Assembly: GCA_905234795.1 (NCBI GenBank)
Contig: CAJOIQ010000004.1
Coordinates: forward strand, 65,582-115,606
Source of the DNA: an uncultured Bacteroidales bacterium
GTDB taxonomy: Bacteria; Bacteroidota; Bacteroidia; Bacteroidales; UBA932
Length of the DNA stretch: 50,025 nucleotides
Direction of reading: 5' to 3'
Shown: positions 16,570-25,114 of the stretch, one piece after another
Position numbering within the stretch: the stretch's first letter is position 1
Layout of the letters: the number at the start of each line of letters is the position of its first letter
Notes under the pieces: generated by a model
What the model saw: only the letters and a program-made list of their open reading frames with translations
What the model was told of the DNA's origin: nothing
Databases searched by the model: none
Program-made: the position numbers and the translations under genes

Positions 16570-17694
16570 ATGGAAAAACTTACCATTGTTCCCGTACAGG
16601 GAAAAAGCATGCTGCGGCAGTTTATCAATTTCCCGCTGGACCTCTATAAAAACTGTGATAAATGGGTGCCCGCCTTCGAGGACGACGAATACAAGTCCCT
16701 GGGTGCCGACAATCCCTCCCTGGCTTTCTGTGAGCGGGAGTTATACCTGGCCCTCCGTGGAAAAAAGGTGGTGGGACGCGTGGCCGCCATCATCAACCAC
16801 AATGCCAACAAGAAGTGGAATGAGGAGATCGTCCGCTTCGGCTGGATAGATTTTGTGGAAGACTTCGAGGTGGCCAAGGCCCTGATTGACACGGTTGTCG
16901 CATGGGGCAAAGAGCGTGGCGCCACCAAGGTGAAAGGTCCCCTGGGCTTCACCGACATGGACCGCGAAGGCCTGCTGGTAGAAGGATTCGAGAAGGAAAG
17001 CCCCTTCACCGTCATCTACAACTATCCCTACTACGGGGAGTATCTGGAGAAGATGGGCTTCACCAAAGACGCCGACTGGACCCAGCGCGTCATCGAGTTT
17101 TCCGATACCCTTCCGCCCATGATGCAGTATGCCGACCTGGTGGAAAAACGCTACGGCGTGCATCTGTACCGGGCCAAAACCTTAAAGCAGATGGCCCGCC
17201 GCGGACGCGAAATGTTCCATGTGCTCAACGACGCCTTCGCCGGTCTGTACGAATACAGCAAGCTGTCCGAGGAACAGATAGACGGCTATGTGAAGCAGTA
17301 TGTACCCGTGCTGAACAAGGACATGGTGGCCTTTGTGGTGAATGACAAGGACCAGCTGGTGGCGTTCACGGTGACCATGCCGCACATCAGCGCCGGCGTG
17401 CGCAAGGCCAAGGGCCGTATCTTCCCCTTCGGCTGGATGCACATCCTCCCGCAACTGAACCCCAAAAAGAACCACATTGCCGAGGGTCTTCTCATCGGCG
17501 TCCTGCCGGAATACCAGGCCAAGGGTGCAGCCCTGCTCATGTTCAAGTATCTGCATGAGAACTATATCAAACTGGGGATTAAGCAGCTGCTGCTCAACCC
17601 CCAGTTGGAAGACAATCACAAGGTGCAGACCTTGTTCGGAGACTACAATCCGCAGGCTTATCAGCGGCGTCGCTCCTTTGTTAAGGAAATCTAG
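16570..17694 (+). CDS. YghO-like GNAT-family N-acyltransferase (possible ceramide-synthase-type enzyme)
   Basis: A 374-residue protein of the YghO-like branch of the GNAT superfamily. The N-terminal half has the branch signature: FINFPLDLYKNCDKWVPAFE near residue 20, LRGKKVVGRVAAIINHNANK near residue 63, then VKGPLGFTDMDREGLLVEGF and YNYPYYGEYLEKMGF. The C-terminal GNAT fold carries the acyl-carrier binding loop VLPEYQAKGAALLMF near residue 320. Relatives include the bacterial ceramide synthases that N-acylate a sphingoid base or its precursor. Here the gene converges on an acyl carrier protein and an acyl-activating ligase, the kind of partners such an enzyme needs. Bacteroidales commonly make sphingolipids, so this role is plausible, but the serine palmitoyltransferase is not in the window. 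Its stop codon shares the CTAG at 17691-17694 with the opposite ACP stop. Confidence 0.7.
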   Translation: MEKLTIVPVQGKSMLRQFINFPLDLYKNCDKWVPAFEDDEYKSLGADNPSLAFCERELYLALRGKKVVGRVAAIINHNANKKWNEEIVRFGWIDFVEDFEVAKALIDTVVAWGKERGATKVKGPLGFTDMDREGLLVEGFEKESPFTVIYNYPYYGEYLEKMGFTKDADWTQRVIEFSDTLPPMMQYADLVEKRYGVHLYRAKTLKQMARRGREMFHVLNDAFAGLYEYSKLSEEQIDGYVKQYVPVLNKDMVAFVVNDKDQLVAFTVTMPHISAGVRKAKGRIFPFGWMHILPQLNPKKNHIAEGLLIGVLPEYQAKGAALLMFKYLHENYIKLGIKQLLLNPQLEDNHKVQTLFGDYNPQAYQRRRSFVKEI

Positions 17695-17933
17695 GCCTTA
17701 GCCTTAATAACCGCCTCGCAAACCTCCCCCACCGTAACGGGAGCGGGTGCGCCGTCGGGAAAATGCATCTGGAACTTTTCCTCGGCCGCCAGCGAGAGCA
17801 GCAGCATGGTCAGTGAGTCAATGCCCAGTTCCCGGACGAGTTCGGTCTGGAATCCCACGTTGGTCAGGTCCGTGTTGGGACGGATGACGCCGATGATCTC
17901 TTTGAGACCGTCGAATACTTCTTCCTTTGTCAT
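17691..17933 (-). CDS. Acyl carrier protein
   Basis: An 80-residue acyl carrier protein. The phosphopantetheine attachment site is Ser40 in the motif ELGIDSLTM. The protein is acidic in the first half and ends with a short Lys/Ala helix. It is not the housekeeping AcpP, whose sequence is much more conserved and whose gene normally sits next to fabF; this one pairs with the AMP-forming ligase, whose TGA overlaps its ATG (ATGA at 17930-17933). The pair probably loads a fatty acid onto this carrier for a dedicated acyl transfer, possibly by the YghO-like enzyme opposite. Confidence 0.85.
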   Translation of the reverse strand: MTKEEVFDGLKEIIGVIRPNTDLTNVGFQTELVRELGIDSLTMLLLSLAAEEKFQMHFPDGAPAPVTVGEVCEAVIKAKA

Positions 17934-19426
17934 ACGCGGGCTACTTTCATGCTGCCGGTGCGCTTGAAATCTTCCGTGCGCACAGTTACTTTCACAATCT
18001 GGTGCGTGGTGGGCAGGGTGGCGTTGATCTTCTTGACCAGCGCGTTCATATAGGCCTCCACCTCTTCCCAGGGCTTGCCGTCGAAGGCAGGCATGAAGGG
18101 CAGGATTTCTACGGCAATCACCTGGTTGCCATTGAGTTCGTCCTCCTTCACCATGGCGTCACGCACGCAAGGATCGGCATAGAAGGGCTCTTCCAGGGAT
18201 TCGGGGCTCACATTCTCTCCGTTGGAGAGTACGATGAGGTTCTTGATGCGTCCGGTGATGTACAGGAAGCCTTCGTCGTCAAAGCGGCACAGGTCTCCGG
18301 TGCGCAGCCAGCCGTCTTCCGTGAGGGCCTCGGCGGTGCGGACGGGATCCTTGTAGTAGCCGGAGAACACGTTGTCTCCCTTGACCCACAGTTCGCCATC
18401 CACCAGCTTGGTCTCCTGGCCGGGATAAATGCGGCCGATGGAAGTGGGCTTGCGCACGGCGTCGGCGTTGGCCGAAGTGAGGTTGGCGGTCTCGGTGAGG
18501 CCGTAGCCGAAGCAGAACTCCACACCCAGCTTGGTGAAGATGTCCACCAGGCGCGGCGGCACGTTGGCGGCGCCGGAAATGATCATGCGCAGGTTACCGC
18601 CCAGGAACTGGGGACCGTACATTTTTACCAGACCGCTGAGGATGTCGCAGATGCCGGGAACAATCACCAGGACGGTGGGCTTCAGCATGGGCAGTTTGCC
18701 GATGGTGGCCTTCATGTCCTCGCAGGTGTAGATGAGGTTGCCGGTATAGAAGCAGCCCATGGTGCCGGCGATGAGGCCGAACACGTGGCTCAGGGGCAGG
18801 ATGGCGATATAGCGGTGCACGCCGATGACCTTGCCGGGCTTGAAGATGGCGTTGTAGTTACCGCGCATCAGGGCACGGTGGCTGAGGACGGCGCCCTTGG
18901 GCTGGCCGGTGGTACCGCCGGTGAAGAAGATGGCGGCGGGGCTTTCGGGGTCAATTTCGGCCACGGGAGCCTGAGTATCGGCCATGCTGGCAGCCGGGAG
19001 CACTTTCACGCCCTGCAGTTTGGCGGTAAGGGGCATGAACTCCTCACGCACAAAGATGGCGGCGATGTCAAATTTCATGCAGGAGCCGATGACGGCCATC
19101 TCCGGCAGCTGGGCCGGGAAGTTCATGGCTACATAGCCGGCGCTGGTGACGGCCAGGAACAGCTCGATGGCATCCTGGCTGTTGCGGTCCCAGATGGCGA
19201 TGTGGGCGCCCTTGGGCAGACCCAGGCCGTTGATGAAAGCGCGGCGGCGTGCCACCCGCTCACCCAGCTCCTTATAGGTGATGGTGTTCACGGTATCGGA
19301 CAGGGCCGGCATATCGGCAAACTCCTTGGTGAACCAGTCTACAAACTGCCCCATGGTAGGGAGATAGGGGATGCGCTCGAACTCCTCCTTGGGGAGCATG
19401 CTGTGGAAGTACTCTTGGTTGGTCAT
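17930..19426 (-). CDS. AMP-forming acyl-CoA/acyl-ACP ligase
   Basis: A 498-residue member of the ANL adenylating superfamily, which activates a carboxylate as acyl-AMP and passes it to a thiol (CoA or ACP phosphopantetheine). Visible motifs: P-loop FFTGGTTGQPKGAV near residue 170, GYGLTET near residue 290, the TGD core WLRTGDLCRFDDEG, the hinge GRIKNLI, and the catalytic C-terminal lysine in RTGSMKVARV. It directly precedes and overlaps the ACP gene by 4 bp, so ACP is the likely acceptor. The chain length is not evident. A promoter lies inside the 3' end of menG upstream (TATATTTG at 19457-19464), so this pair can be transcribed separately from the genes before it. Confidence 0.85.
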   Translation of the reverse strand: MTNQEYFHSMLPKEEFERIPYLPTMGQFVDWFTKEFADMPALSDTVNTITYKELGERVARRRAFINGLGLPKGAHIAIWDRNSQDAIELFLAVTSAGYVAMNFPAQLPEMAVIGSCMKFDIAAIFVREEFMPLTAKLQGVKVLPAASMADTQAPVAEIDPESPAAIFFTGGTTGQPKGAVLSHRALMRGNYNAIFKPGKVIGVHRYIAILPLSHVFGLIAGTMGCFYTGNLIYTCEDMKATIGKLPMLKPTVLVIVPGICDILSGLVKMYGPQFLGGNLRMIISGAANVPPRLVDIFTKLGVEFCFGYGLTETANLTSANADAVRKPTSIGRIYPGQETKLVDGELWVKGDNVFSGYYKDPVRTAEALTEDGWLRTGDLCRFDDEGFLYITGRIKNLIVLSNGENVSPESLEEPFYADPCVRDAMVKEDELNGNQVIAVEILPFMPAFDGKPWEEVEAYMNALVKKINATLPTTHQIVKVTVRTEDFKRTGSMKVARV

Positions 19427-19446
19427 TATATTTAAGGTTTAGATTT

Positions 19447-20163
19447 CTAAATTGTACAAATATACTTTTTTTCCCCGACATACATGCGGCACATGCCCAG
19501 GGTGAAGGATTTGTGGCGGACGCGGCGGAAACCGGCCTGGTCCATCATGCGGCAGAACTGCATAGGAGACGGAAAAGCGTGCACCGAAGCGGGAAGGTAC
19601 TTGTAGGCCTCTTTGTTGCCGGAGACCATACCGCCAATCCATGGAAGGATGTGCATGAAATAGAGGTCGTAGAACCACCGGATGGTCTTGTTTTGAGGAA
19701 CGGACAGTTCCAGGATGACCACTTTGCCGCCGGGCTTGAGCACCCGCAGGAACTCTTCCAGACCTTTTTCCTTGTGCTCGAAATTCCTGATGCCGAAGGC
19801 GCAGGTTACCCGGTGGAAAACGCCTTCCTGGAAGGGCAGGTTTTCGCCATCGGCCACCTTGAGGCGGATGCGGTCGTGCACGCCCTCGTGGGCGGCTTTT
19901 TCCATCACCAGCGCCATCATACCCTCAGATATATCCACGCCCGTTACACGGGAACCGGAGCCCGCCGCTTTGGCGATGGAGATGGTGCTGTCCCCCGTTC
20001 CGCATGCCACGTCCAGGATTTGCTGCGGCGTCCCATCCACAATCTCCTTGAGTGCAAACCGTCGCCACAGCTTGTCCACATTCAGGGACATGATGTGGTT
20101 GAGTCGGTCATAGGACGGGGCAATCCCGTCGAACATCTCCTGTATTTTCTCTTTCTTAGGCAT
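19447..20163 (-). CDS. menG: Demethylmenaquinone methyltransferase
   Basis: A 238-residue SAM-dependent C-methyltransferase of the UbiE/MenG family, making menaquinone from demethylmenaquinone for anaerobic respiration. It has the family start KIQEMFDGIAPSYDRLNHIMS, the SAM motif LDVACGTGDSTISIA near residue 49, VTGVDISEGMM, and the CAFGIRNFEHKEKGLEEFLRV block. The length is normal. Its ATG overlaps the yidD stop by one base (TAATG). The last codons (VGEKKYICTI) carry the promoter of the downstream ligase gene. Confidence 0.95.
   Translation of the reverse strand: MPKKEKIQEMFDGIAPSYDRLNHIMSLNVDKLWRRFALKEIVDGTPQQILDVACGTGDSTISIAKAAGSGSRVTGVDISEGMMALVMEKAAHEGVHDRIRLKVADGENLPFQEGVFHRVTCAFGIRNFEHKEKGLEEFLRVLKPGGKVVILELSVPQNKTIRWFYDLYFMHILPWIGGMVSGNKEAYKYLPASVHAFPSPMQFCRMMDQAGFRRVRHKSFTLGMCRMYVGEKKYICTI
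19457..19480 (-). promoter_or_regulatory. Promoter of the ligase-ACP pair inside the menG 3' end
   Basis: The minus strand reads TGTCGGGGAAAAAAAG then TATATTTG (box at 19457-19464), 30 bp before the ligase ATG. The whole 24 bp matches 16527-16550 with one mismatch, so the acyltransferase and the ligase-ACP pair may be co-regulated. Confidence 0.6.
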
Positions 20164-20396
20164 TACGGTACGGGATCATATCCGGAACCGCCCCAGGGGT
20201 GGCAGCGGAGGATTCTTTTAACGCTCAGGTACATCCCTTTGAAGGGGCCGTACTTGCGGAAGGCTTCCAGGGCATACTGGGAGCAGGTGGGGGTGAACCG
20301 GCAGGACGGCGGCGTAAAGGGGCTGATGCACAGCTGGTAGAACTTGATGAGCACCACCGCCGGAAATATCAGGATCTTTTTAAGCGTTGCGTTCAT
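20163..20396 (-). CDS. yidD: Membrane protein insertion efficiency factor YidD
   Basis: A 77-residue YidD with the family core: [26 protein letters not shown] segment ([19 protein letters not shown]), then [28 protein letters not shown]. It assists YidC-dependent insertion of membrane proteins at the inner membrane. It overlaps the end of rnpA by 17 bp, the classic rnpA-yidD arrangement, and its TAA overlaps the menG ATG. Confidence 0.95.
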   Translation of the reverse strand: MNATLKKILIFPAVVLIKFYQLCISPFTPPSCRFTPTCSQYALEAFRKYGPFKGMYLSVKRILRCHPWGGSGYDPVP

Positions 20397-20739
20397 GGGC
20401 GATGGCGGTGAGGGCGGCGGTCATGTCGGCATAAATGGCCTCGTAAGGAAGGACTTCCTTAAGAGAGTAGATGAACAGCACGTCCACGCCGGTACCCAGC
20501 AGGGATTTCTGCTTGCGGTAGCTCTCGCGGATGCGGCGCTTGAGGAGGTTGCGCTTGACAGCGCGTTTGAAACTGCGTTTGGGGACGGAGACCACCATGC
20601 GGCAGGGTTCTTCGTCGGCCCTGAGCAGATATTTGCAGCGGAAACAGCCTTGCGTTACGCCTTTCCCATGCTCGAAGAGGTCTGCCACGGCAGTGGCGCC
20701 GCACAGACGTTCGCTCTTGGGAAGGGTTTCATCGGCCAT
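20380..20739 (-). CDS. rnpA: Ribonuclease P protein component
   Basis: A 119-residue RNase P protein, which helps the catalytic RNA trim 5' leaders of tRNA precursors. The RNA-binding signature is visible as [22 protein letters not shown] near residues 54-75; the N-terminal part has the usual LPKSERLCG start. It sits 3 bp after hemD and overlaps yidD. rpmH and dnaA, its neighbours in many bacteria, are not present; the hemD-rnpA-yidD order is common in Bacteroidales. Confidence 0.93.
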   Translation of the reverse strand: MADETLPKSERLCGATAVADLFEHGKGVTQGCFRCKYLLRADEEPCRMVVSVPKRSFKRAVKRNLLKRRIRESYRKQKSLLGTGVDVLFIYSLKEVLPYEAIYADMTAALTAIAHERNA

Positions 20740-20742
20740 GAT

Positions 20743-21486
20743 TTACTGAATGCTTTCCAGATACAGCTGAATGGCGCTGGCCACGGACGGGGCTTCCGGA
20801 GAGGGGGCCTTTACGTCGATGCGCAGGCCGGCGTCCTCCATGGCGCGTACGATGGAACGGCCGTAGGAGACCATTTTGACAGAGCCCTGCTGGAAGTCCG
20901 GGAAATTCTCCTGGAGGGACTTGACATCGGCCGGATTGTAGAAAACAATCATATCGAAGGCCTTGATGTCCAGCTCCTTGAGGTCATTGCTCACGGGCTT
21001 CACAAACACACCGGTAGAGAACTCCAGCTTGCGCTCCCGGAAAAGGGAGGCGAGGGCGTCCACGGAAGAGCCTTCCGTCATGGTGATGAGGAATTTCTCT
21101 CCCTTGTGCTTGGGGCCGATGAGGTTGATCACGCTTTCCGGGGTGCCGTTACCGTAGAAAATCTTGCGCTTACGGTACACGATGTGCTTCTGCAGGTACA
21201 TGGCCACGGCTTCCGTGGTGCAGAAGTACTTCATGGTTTCGGGAATTTTTACCCGCAGTTCCTCGGCCAGGGAGAAAAAGGCGTCGATAACGTGGCGGGA
21301 AGAAAAAACGATGGCCGTATAGTCCAGGAAATTGATGCGCTGGGCACGGAATTCACGGGAGGTGAGCGGTTCTATCCTGAAAAAGGGAGTGAACTGGAAC
21401 TGGGCGCCAAACTTCTCCGTAACCTGCTCATATTGAGTTAAAACGCGCGGGGCGCTTTGGGAAACCAAAATCTTTTGGATGCTCAT
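20743..21486 (-). CDS. hemD: Uroporphyrinogen-III synthase family protein
   Basis: A 247-residue HemD-like protein with the two-lobed fold: first lobe QKILVSQSAPRVLTQYEQ to YTAIVFSSRHVIDAFF, second lobe KHKGEKFLITMTEGSSVDAL to FDMIVFYNPADVKSLQENF. HemD closes and inverts the tetrapyrrole ring in heme synthesis. Many Bacteroidales need external heme yet keep this gene next to rnpA and a DUF4271 gene, as here, so enzymatic activity is not assured. Confidence 0.8.
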   Translation of the reverse strand: MSIQKILVSQSAPRVLTQYEQVTEKFGAQFQFTPFFRIEPLTSREFRAQRINFLDYTAIVFSSRHVIDAFFSLAEELRVKIPETMKYFCTTEAVAMYLQKHIVYRKRKIFYGNGTPESVINLIGPKHKGEKFLITMTEGSSVDALASLFRERKLEFSTGVFVKPVSNDLKELDIKAFDMIVFYNPADVKSLQENFPDFQQGSVKMVSYGRSIVRAMEDAGLRIDVKAPSPEAPSVASAIQLYLESIQ

Positions 21487-21504
21487 TTTTCTTTCTTCTC
21501 TTCT

Positions 21505-22212
21505 CTACAGTAAAATGGCCGAAACTACCAAAGCAGCGGTAGGTAAAATTTCGAGCGCGCAAAGGTACAAAAAAGTTCTCAAAGGATTGCAAGATAATCC
21601 TAAAATATGCGCTCTTCGGAGCAAAAAACTGAAATAGAAAAGAATGAATTCGGTGTAGAGGACCTGACGAATGACGGCGTCCGGGGAACGGAAAAGTGAC
21701 AAAATGCCCACGCTCACCAGCACCACAACCATCATCAGAATAAAATAGGTATAGGAAGTGCGGCGCGCCAGGACAAAGAATTCGTTGTTACGACGCGGTT
21801 TCAGGATGAGGTAGATGAGCAGGCGCACCATGGCATAGGCCCAGATAACGCCCAGTACCGCCAGCAACCTCCATCCTTCGCTCAAGTCCCGCAGGAAAGC
21901 GGCGTCGTACAGCCGGTGATGGTAAGTGATGAGGGCTGCGGGAAGCAGCAGCACGGCGGCCACCAGACGGCGGTCGTTGCTGGCGCGGACGCTGCTTTCC
22001 AGCGAAACGCTTCCCCTGGCACGGAACAGGCTGTCAAAAAGCAGCGGAGCCAGACTAAGGAAACGCGGCAGGAACAGGATGGCCGCCAGTACAAAGGCTA
22101 CGGCCAGGACTACAAACAGCACGGGCATCCCCGCCACGGTCTCGGTGGCGTCCGTTACGGGAGTATCTTCCAGCAGCAATCGGCCGGACTTGAAAAGTGC
22201 TTGCAGCAGCAT
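21505..22212 (-). CDS. DUF4271 membrane protein
   Basis: A 235-residue integral membrane protein with about six hydrophobic helices (around residues 30-50, 85-100, 118-138, 152-172, 185-200 and 212-233). The sequence fits DUF4271, a Bacteroidetes family of unknown function that is regularly found upstream of hemD, as here (18 bp). Its ATG overlaps the stop of the preceding SUI1-family gene (TAATG). Confidence 0.75.
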   Translation of the reverse strand: MLLQALFKSGRLLLEDTPVTDATETVAGMPVLFVVLAVAFVLAAILFLPRFLSLAPLLFDSLFRARGSVSLESSVRASNDRRLVAAVLLLPAALITYHHRLYDAAFLRDLSEGWRLLAVLGVIWAYAMVRLLIYLILKPRRNNEFFVLARRTSYTYFILMMVVVLVSVGILSLFRSPDAVIRQVLYTEFILFYFSFLLRRAHILGLSCNPLRTFLYLCALEILPTAALVVSAILL

Positions 22213-22553
22213 TAATTTCCTCTTTTGGCGTTGTAGCCCAAGCCCTGCAAAATAGATACCACTTTATCCCGGAAATCTCCCTGGATGGTGATTTCTCCGT
22301 CTTTTGCGCTGCCGCCCACGCCCAGTTTGGTTTTTAGCACACGGCCCAGCTCCTTCAGGTCATCGGCCGTTCCCACAAAACCGGTAATAAGGGTGACCTG
22401 CTTGCCGCTGCGGTTGCGCCGGTCAATGCCCACAATGAGGCGTTGTTTCGCGGGAGGAAGGGTAGTTGCCTCTTCCTCCTGCGAGGTTTCATACTTGAAG
22501 TCCGGATTGGTGGAATAGACCACCCCCAGGCGTGCTTTCCAGTCGTTGTCCAT
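22212..22553 (-). CDS. SUI1/YciH-type translation initiation factor homologue
   Basis: A 113-residue protein with the SUI1 (eIF1-like) domain: LIVGIDRRNRSGKQVTLITGF, then LKELGRVLKTKLGVGGSAKDGEI and IQGDFRDKVVSILQGLGY, the strongly conserved core. In bacteria these YciH proteins bind the ribosome and are thought to affect start-site choice; the role in Bacteroidales is not established. The gene lies 3 bp after malQ and overlaps the DUF4271 start. Confidence 0.88.
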   Translation of the reverse strand: MDNDWKARLGVVYSTNPDFKYETSQEEEATTLPPAKQRLIVGIDRRNRSGKQVTLITGFVGTADDLKELGRVLKTKLGVGGSAKDGEITIQGDFRDKVVSILQGLGYNAKRGN

Positions 22554-22556
22554 GCT

Positions 22557-24989
22557 TTACCGGTTGCGGGCCGACGCCTCCACCAGCATGCGCAGGTGAC
22601 TGTTGAGTTTATCGTTGCCGATGAGACTTTCCAGCGTGCAGTGCATGCGGTAACGCCAATAGTGACGGGGAATGGCCGGAATGTTGATGCGTTCATCGGC
22701 CGGATTGCCGTTGTAACGCACCTCTCCGTCGGTGGCCAGCCAGTCCTGCAAGGGCAGGATGGAAAGCATGGCGGGGGACTTCATGTGTTGGGCCACAATG
22801 AGGTCGGCCACCCAGGGCTCGCAGAAATAAGGGGCGTCTCCCTCGCAGCCCAGTACCTGGTTGAAGTAGCGCTGGGTGAGGGCACGGTCTTCCTCCCACC
22901 ACGCGCGCAGGGGCGAGGTGTCGTGCGTACCCGTGGCGCATACACACCAGTAAGGGTAGCGGTCCGGATATCCGAAAGCATCCTTGGGATCCTTGGGCAT
23001 GCGCTGGATTTCCAGGGAAAGGATGTTCAGTTCCTCCATCACGGAAGGGACGCAGGCGGGAATCATGCCCAGGTCTTCTCCGCAGGCCAGCATGCCCGTG
23101 GAACGCAGCAGGGCAGGGAGTTTCTTCATGGCGCAGTCCCGCCAGAAGTCGTTGTGGCGGCGCCAGAAGAATTCCTCGGACAGGCGGTTGTAGCGTTCCT
23201 TCATATCCTGCGGCAACTGGTTGTACTGCTGCGTAAGGTTACCGGAAATGCGCGGATGCCAGTAGCCTTTCTGGCGGGGATCCTCCACAAACAGGACGTC
23301 GGTCCCCTCTCCTGCACCGGGGTTGAAGCCCTGGGCGCGGAGTTCACCCTCGGCATAAGGGAGGGCGGGGTTGAAGTGGCCCATCAGGCCGCTCTTGTAC
23401 TGGGAAGGGATTTCCCAAATGCGGAAGAAGCCCAGGATATGGTCAATGCGGAAGGCGTCGAAGTACTGCGCCATCTTGCCCATGCGGGCGCGCCACCAGG
23501 CATAATTGTCCTCGGCCATCTTTTCCCAGTTATAGGTGGGGAAGCCCCAGTTCTGGCCGTCGGCGGCAAAGGCATCCGGCGGGGCGCCGGCCTGGCTGTC
23601 CATGTGGAAGAGTTCCGGGTGCTGCCAGGCGTCCACGCTCACGCGGGATACGCCGATGGGAAGGTCTCCCTTGAGGGCCACGCCGTGCAGATGGGCATAA
23701 TCCACGGCTTCCCGCAGCTGCTGGTCCAGCAGGAACTGCATGTAGCAGTAGAAGCCTACCTCGGCGGGATGTTCATCGGCAAAGGCGGCCGCTTTCTTGG
23801 CGGTGTAGGTGGCCATCTTGCCCCATTTCTCGAATTCGGGGCTGTTATGCTGGTCCCTTAACACGCTGAACACGGCGTAAGGGAGCAGCCAGTCCTTGTT
23901 GGCATCGGCAAAAGCCTTGTATTCCGGGGAGGCCATCACCTGCTGGCCCTTGGTACTGGCGTAGAGCTTGCGCAGCAAGGCCAGTTTGGTGCCGTTCACG
24001 GCTTCGTAGTCGATGGCAGGGAGCGCCTCCAGTTCGGCCTTCTTGGCTTTGTAGGCGGCATCCTGACGCACGCCGGCGGCGGGCAGATGGATGAACTGCG
24101 GATGCAGGGCGAAGGAACTCACCGCATTGTAGGGGTAAGAGTCCTGCCAGGTATGGGTCATGGTGGTGTCGTTGATGGGCAGCAGCTGGATCACGTTTTG
24201 ACCGGCCTTCACCGCCCAGTCCACCAGGCGTTTGATATCGTTGAATTCTCCCACGCCAAAGCTTTCTTCCGTCTTGAGGGAGAACACCGGAACGGCCACG
24301 CCGGCGCCTCTCCAGGGTTCCGTGGGGAACTTGGGCTGAAGGTCGGCAATCATCACCTGCGTGTCCTTGGGCGGAACCTCTCCAAAGAAATGGTTGGGTC
24401 CTTCTTCCCAGCAGCGGATGGCCTTGGTCTTGGTATCGACAATCACAAATTTGTACTCGATGGGTTCCTGGACTTCCATGGTGATGAACCACCAGGGGAA
24501 AATGTGGTCGCTCATCACGTGGACGCGGTTCCACTTGCCCAGTTTGTCCCCGCAGCCCACGATGGCCAGGGACTCATGGCTGCGAACCTCGGGGGCGGCC
24601 ACCTGGATACTCACATTGCCGCGGGCGCCAACCTCGGGATTGGGATGGCGGAAGGAGGCACCGCTGGGCCGGCGGAAAATGACGTCGCTGAAGGCCGAAG
24701 AATAGAAGGCCGAATTGGACGGCTTCTCCATCCAGCGGGAACGCACGATGATATTCTTTCCGGCCGACGGGGTTTTGTAATGGTGCTGGCGCCATTCTCT
24801 TTTGATTACCTTGCCGTCACGGACAATCTCGAAGGTGAACGTGTCTCCGTCGTGGATGTCCCGGCCGGTGAGCATGATCTGCCACAGCCCGCCATAGGAA
24901 TATTCCATGGGGATGCGGCGCTTGCCCAGACGGAGCTGAATGCTCTCGCCCCACTCGGTGTGGTACTGCAGTTGGATATTTGTGGTCAT
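22557..24989 (-). CDS. malQ: 4-alpha-glucanotransferase (GH77) with N-terminal starch-binding domains
   Basis: An amylomaltase that transfers maltooligosaccharide units in glycogen and maltodextrin metabolism. I start at the ATG at 24989 (MTTNIQLQYHTEWGES), giving 810 residues; the open frame extends further but has no better start. Two CBM20-like beta domains occupy about residues 1-110 and 120-240 (VSIQVAAPEVRSHESLAIVG, WNRVHVMSDHIFPWW). GH77 follows: PVFSLKTEESFGVGEFNDIK, FRIDHILGFFRIWEIP with the nucleophile Asp, ACGEDLGMIPACVPSVM with the acid/base Glu, and TGTHDTSPLRAWWEED. The layout resembles plant DPE2-type enzymes. It leads the leftward array and has a strong promoter. Confidence 0.95.
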   Translation of the reverse strand: MTTNIQLQYHTEWGESIQLRLGKRRIPMEYSYGGLWQIMLTGRDIHDGDTFTFEIVRDGKVIKREWRQHHYKTPSAGKNIIVRSRWMEKPSNSAFYSSAFSDVIFRRPSGASFRHPNPEVGARGNVSIQVAAPEVRSHESLAIVGCGDKLGKWNRVHVMSDHIFPWWFITMEVQEPIEYKFVIVDTKTKAIRCWEEGPNHFFGEVPPKDTQVMIADLQPKFPTEPWRGAGVAVPVFSLKTEESFGVGEFNDIKRLVDWAVKAGQNVIQLLPINDTTMTHTWQDSYPYNAVSSFALHPQFIHLPAAGVRQDAAYKAKKAELEALPAIDYEAVNGTKLALLRKLYASTKGQQVMASPEYKAFADANKDWLLPYAVFSVLRDQHNSPEFEKWGKMATYTAKKAAAFADEHPAEVGFYCYMQFLLDQQLREAVDYAHLHGVALKGDLPIGVSRVSVDAWQHPELFHMDSQAGAPPDAFAADGQNWGFPTYNWEKMAEDNYAWWRARMGKMAQYFDAFRIDHILGFFRIWEIPSQYKSGLMGHFNPALPYAEGELRAQGFNPGAGEGTDVLFVEDPRQKGYWHPRISGNLTQQYNQLPQDMKERYNRLSEEFFWRRHNDFWRDCAMKKLPALLRSTGMLACGEDLGMIPACVPSVMEELNILSLEIQRMPKDPKDAFGYPDRYPYWCVCATGTHDTSPLRAWWEEDRALTQRYFNQVLGCEGDAPYFCEPWVADLIVAQHMKSPAMLSILPLQDWLATDGEVRYNGNPADERINIPAIPRHYWRYRMHCTLESLIGNDKLNSHLRMLVEASARNR

Positions 24990-25037
24990 AGTATGTGTGT
25001 TGGTCTGTGTGGTTAAACCTCCTTGCAGGAGGGTTAA

Positions 25038-25068
25038 CAAATTTACGGAACTGCAAAGGATTTACAAA
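25038..25068 (-). promoter_or_regulatory. malQ promoter (TTTG-N19-TAAATTTG)
   Basis: On the minus strand TTTG (25065-25068) is 19 bp upstream of TAAATTTG (25038-25045), a canonical Bacteroidetes promoter 49 bp before the malQ ATG. Confidence 0.75.
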
Positions 25069-25077
25069 ACATTACGC

Positions 25078-25085
25078 TATCTTTG
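25078..25085 (+). promoter_or_regulatory. -7 box for rsgA
   Basis: TATCTTTG, 29 bp upstream of the rsgA ATG at 25115 and divergent from the malQ promoter. Confidence 0.55.
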
Positions 25086-25114
25086 TAGCACGAACAGACT
25101 AGTTTTTGCGACGA

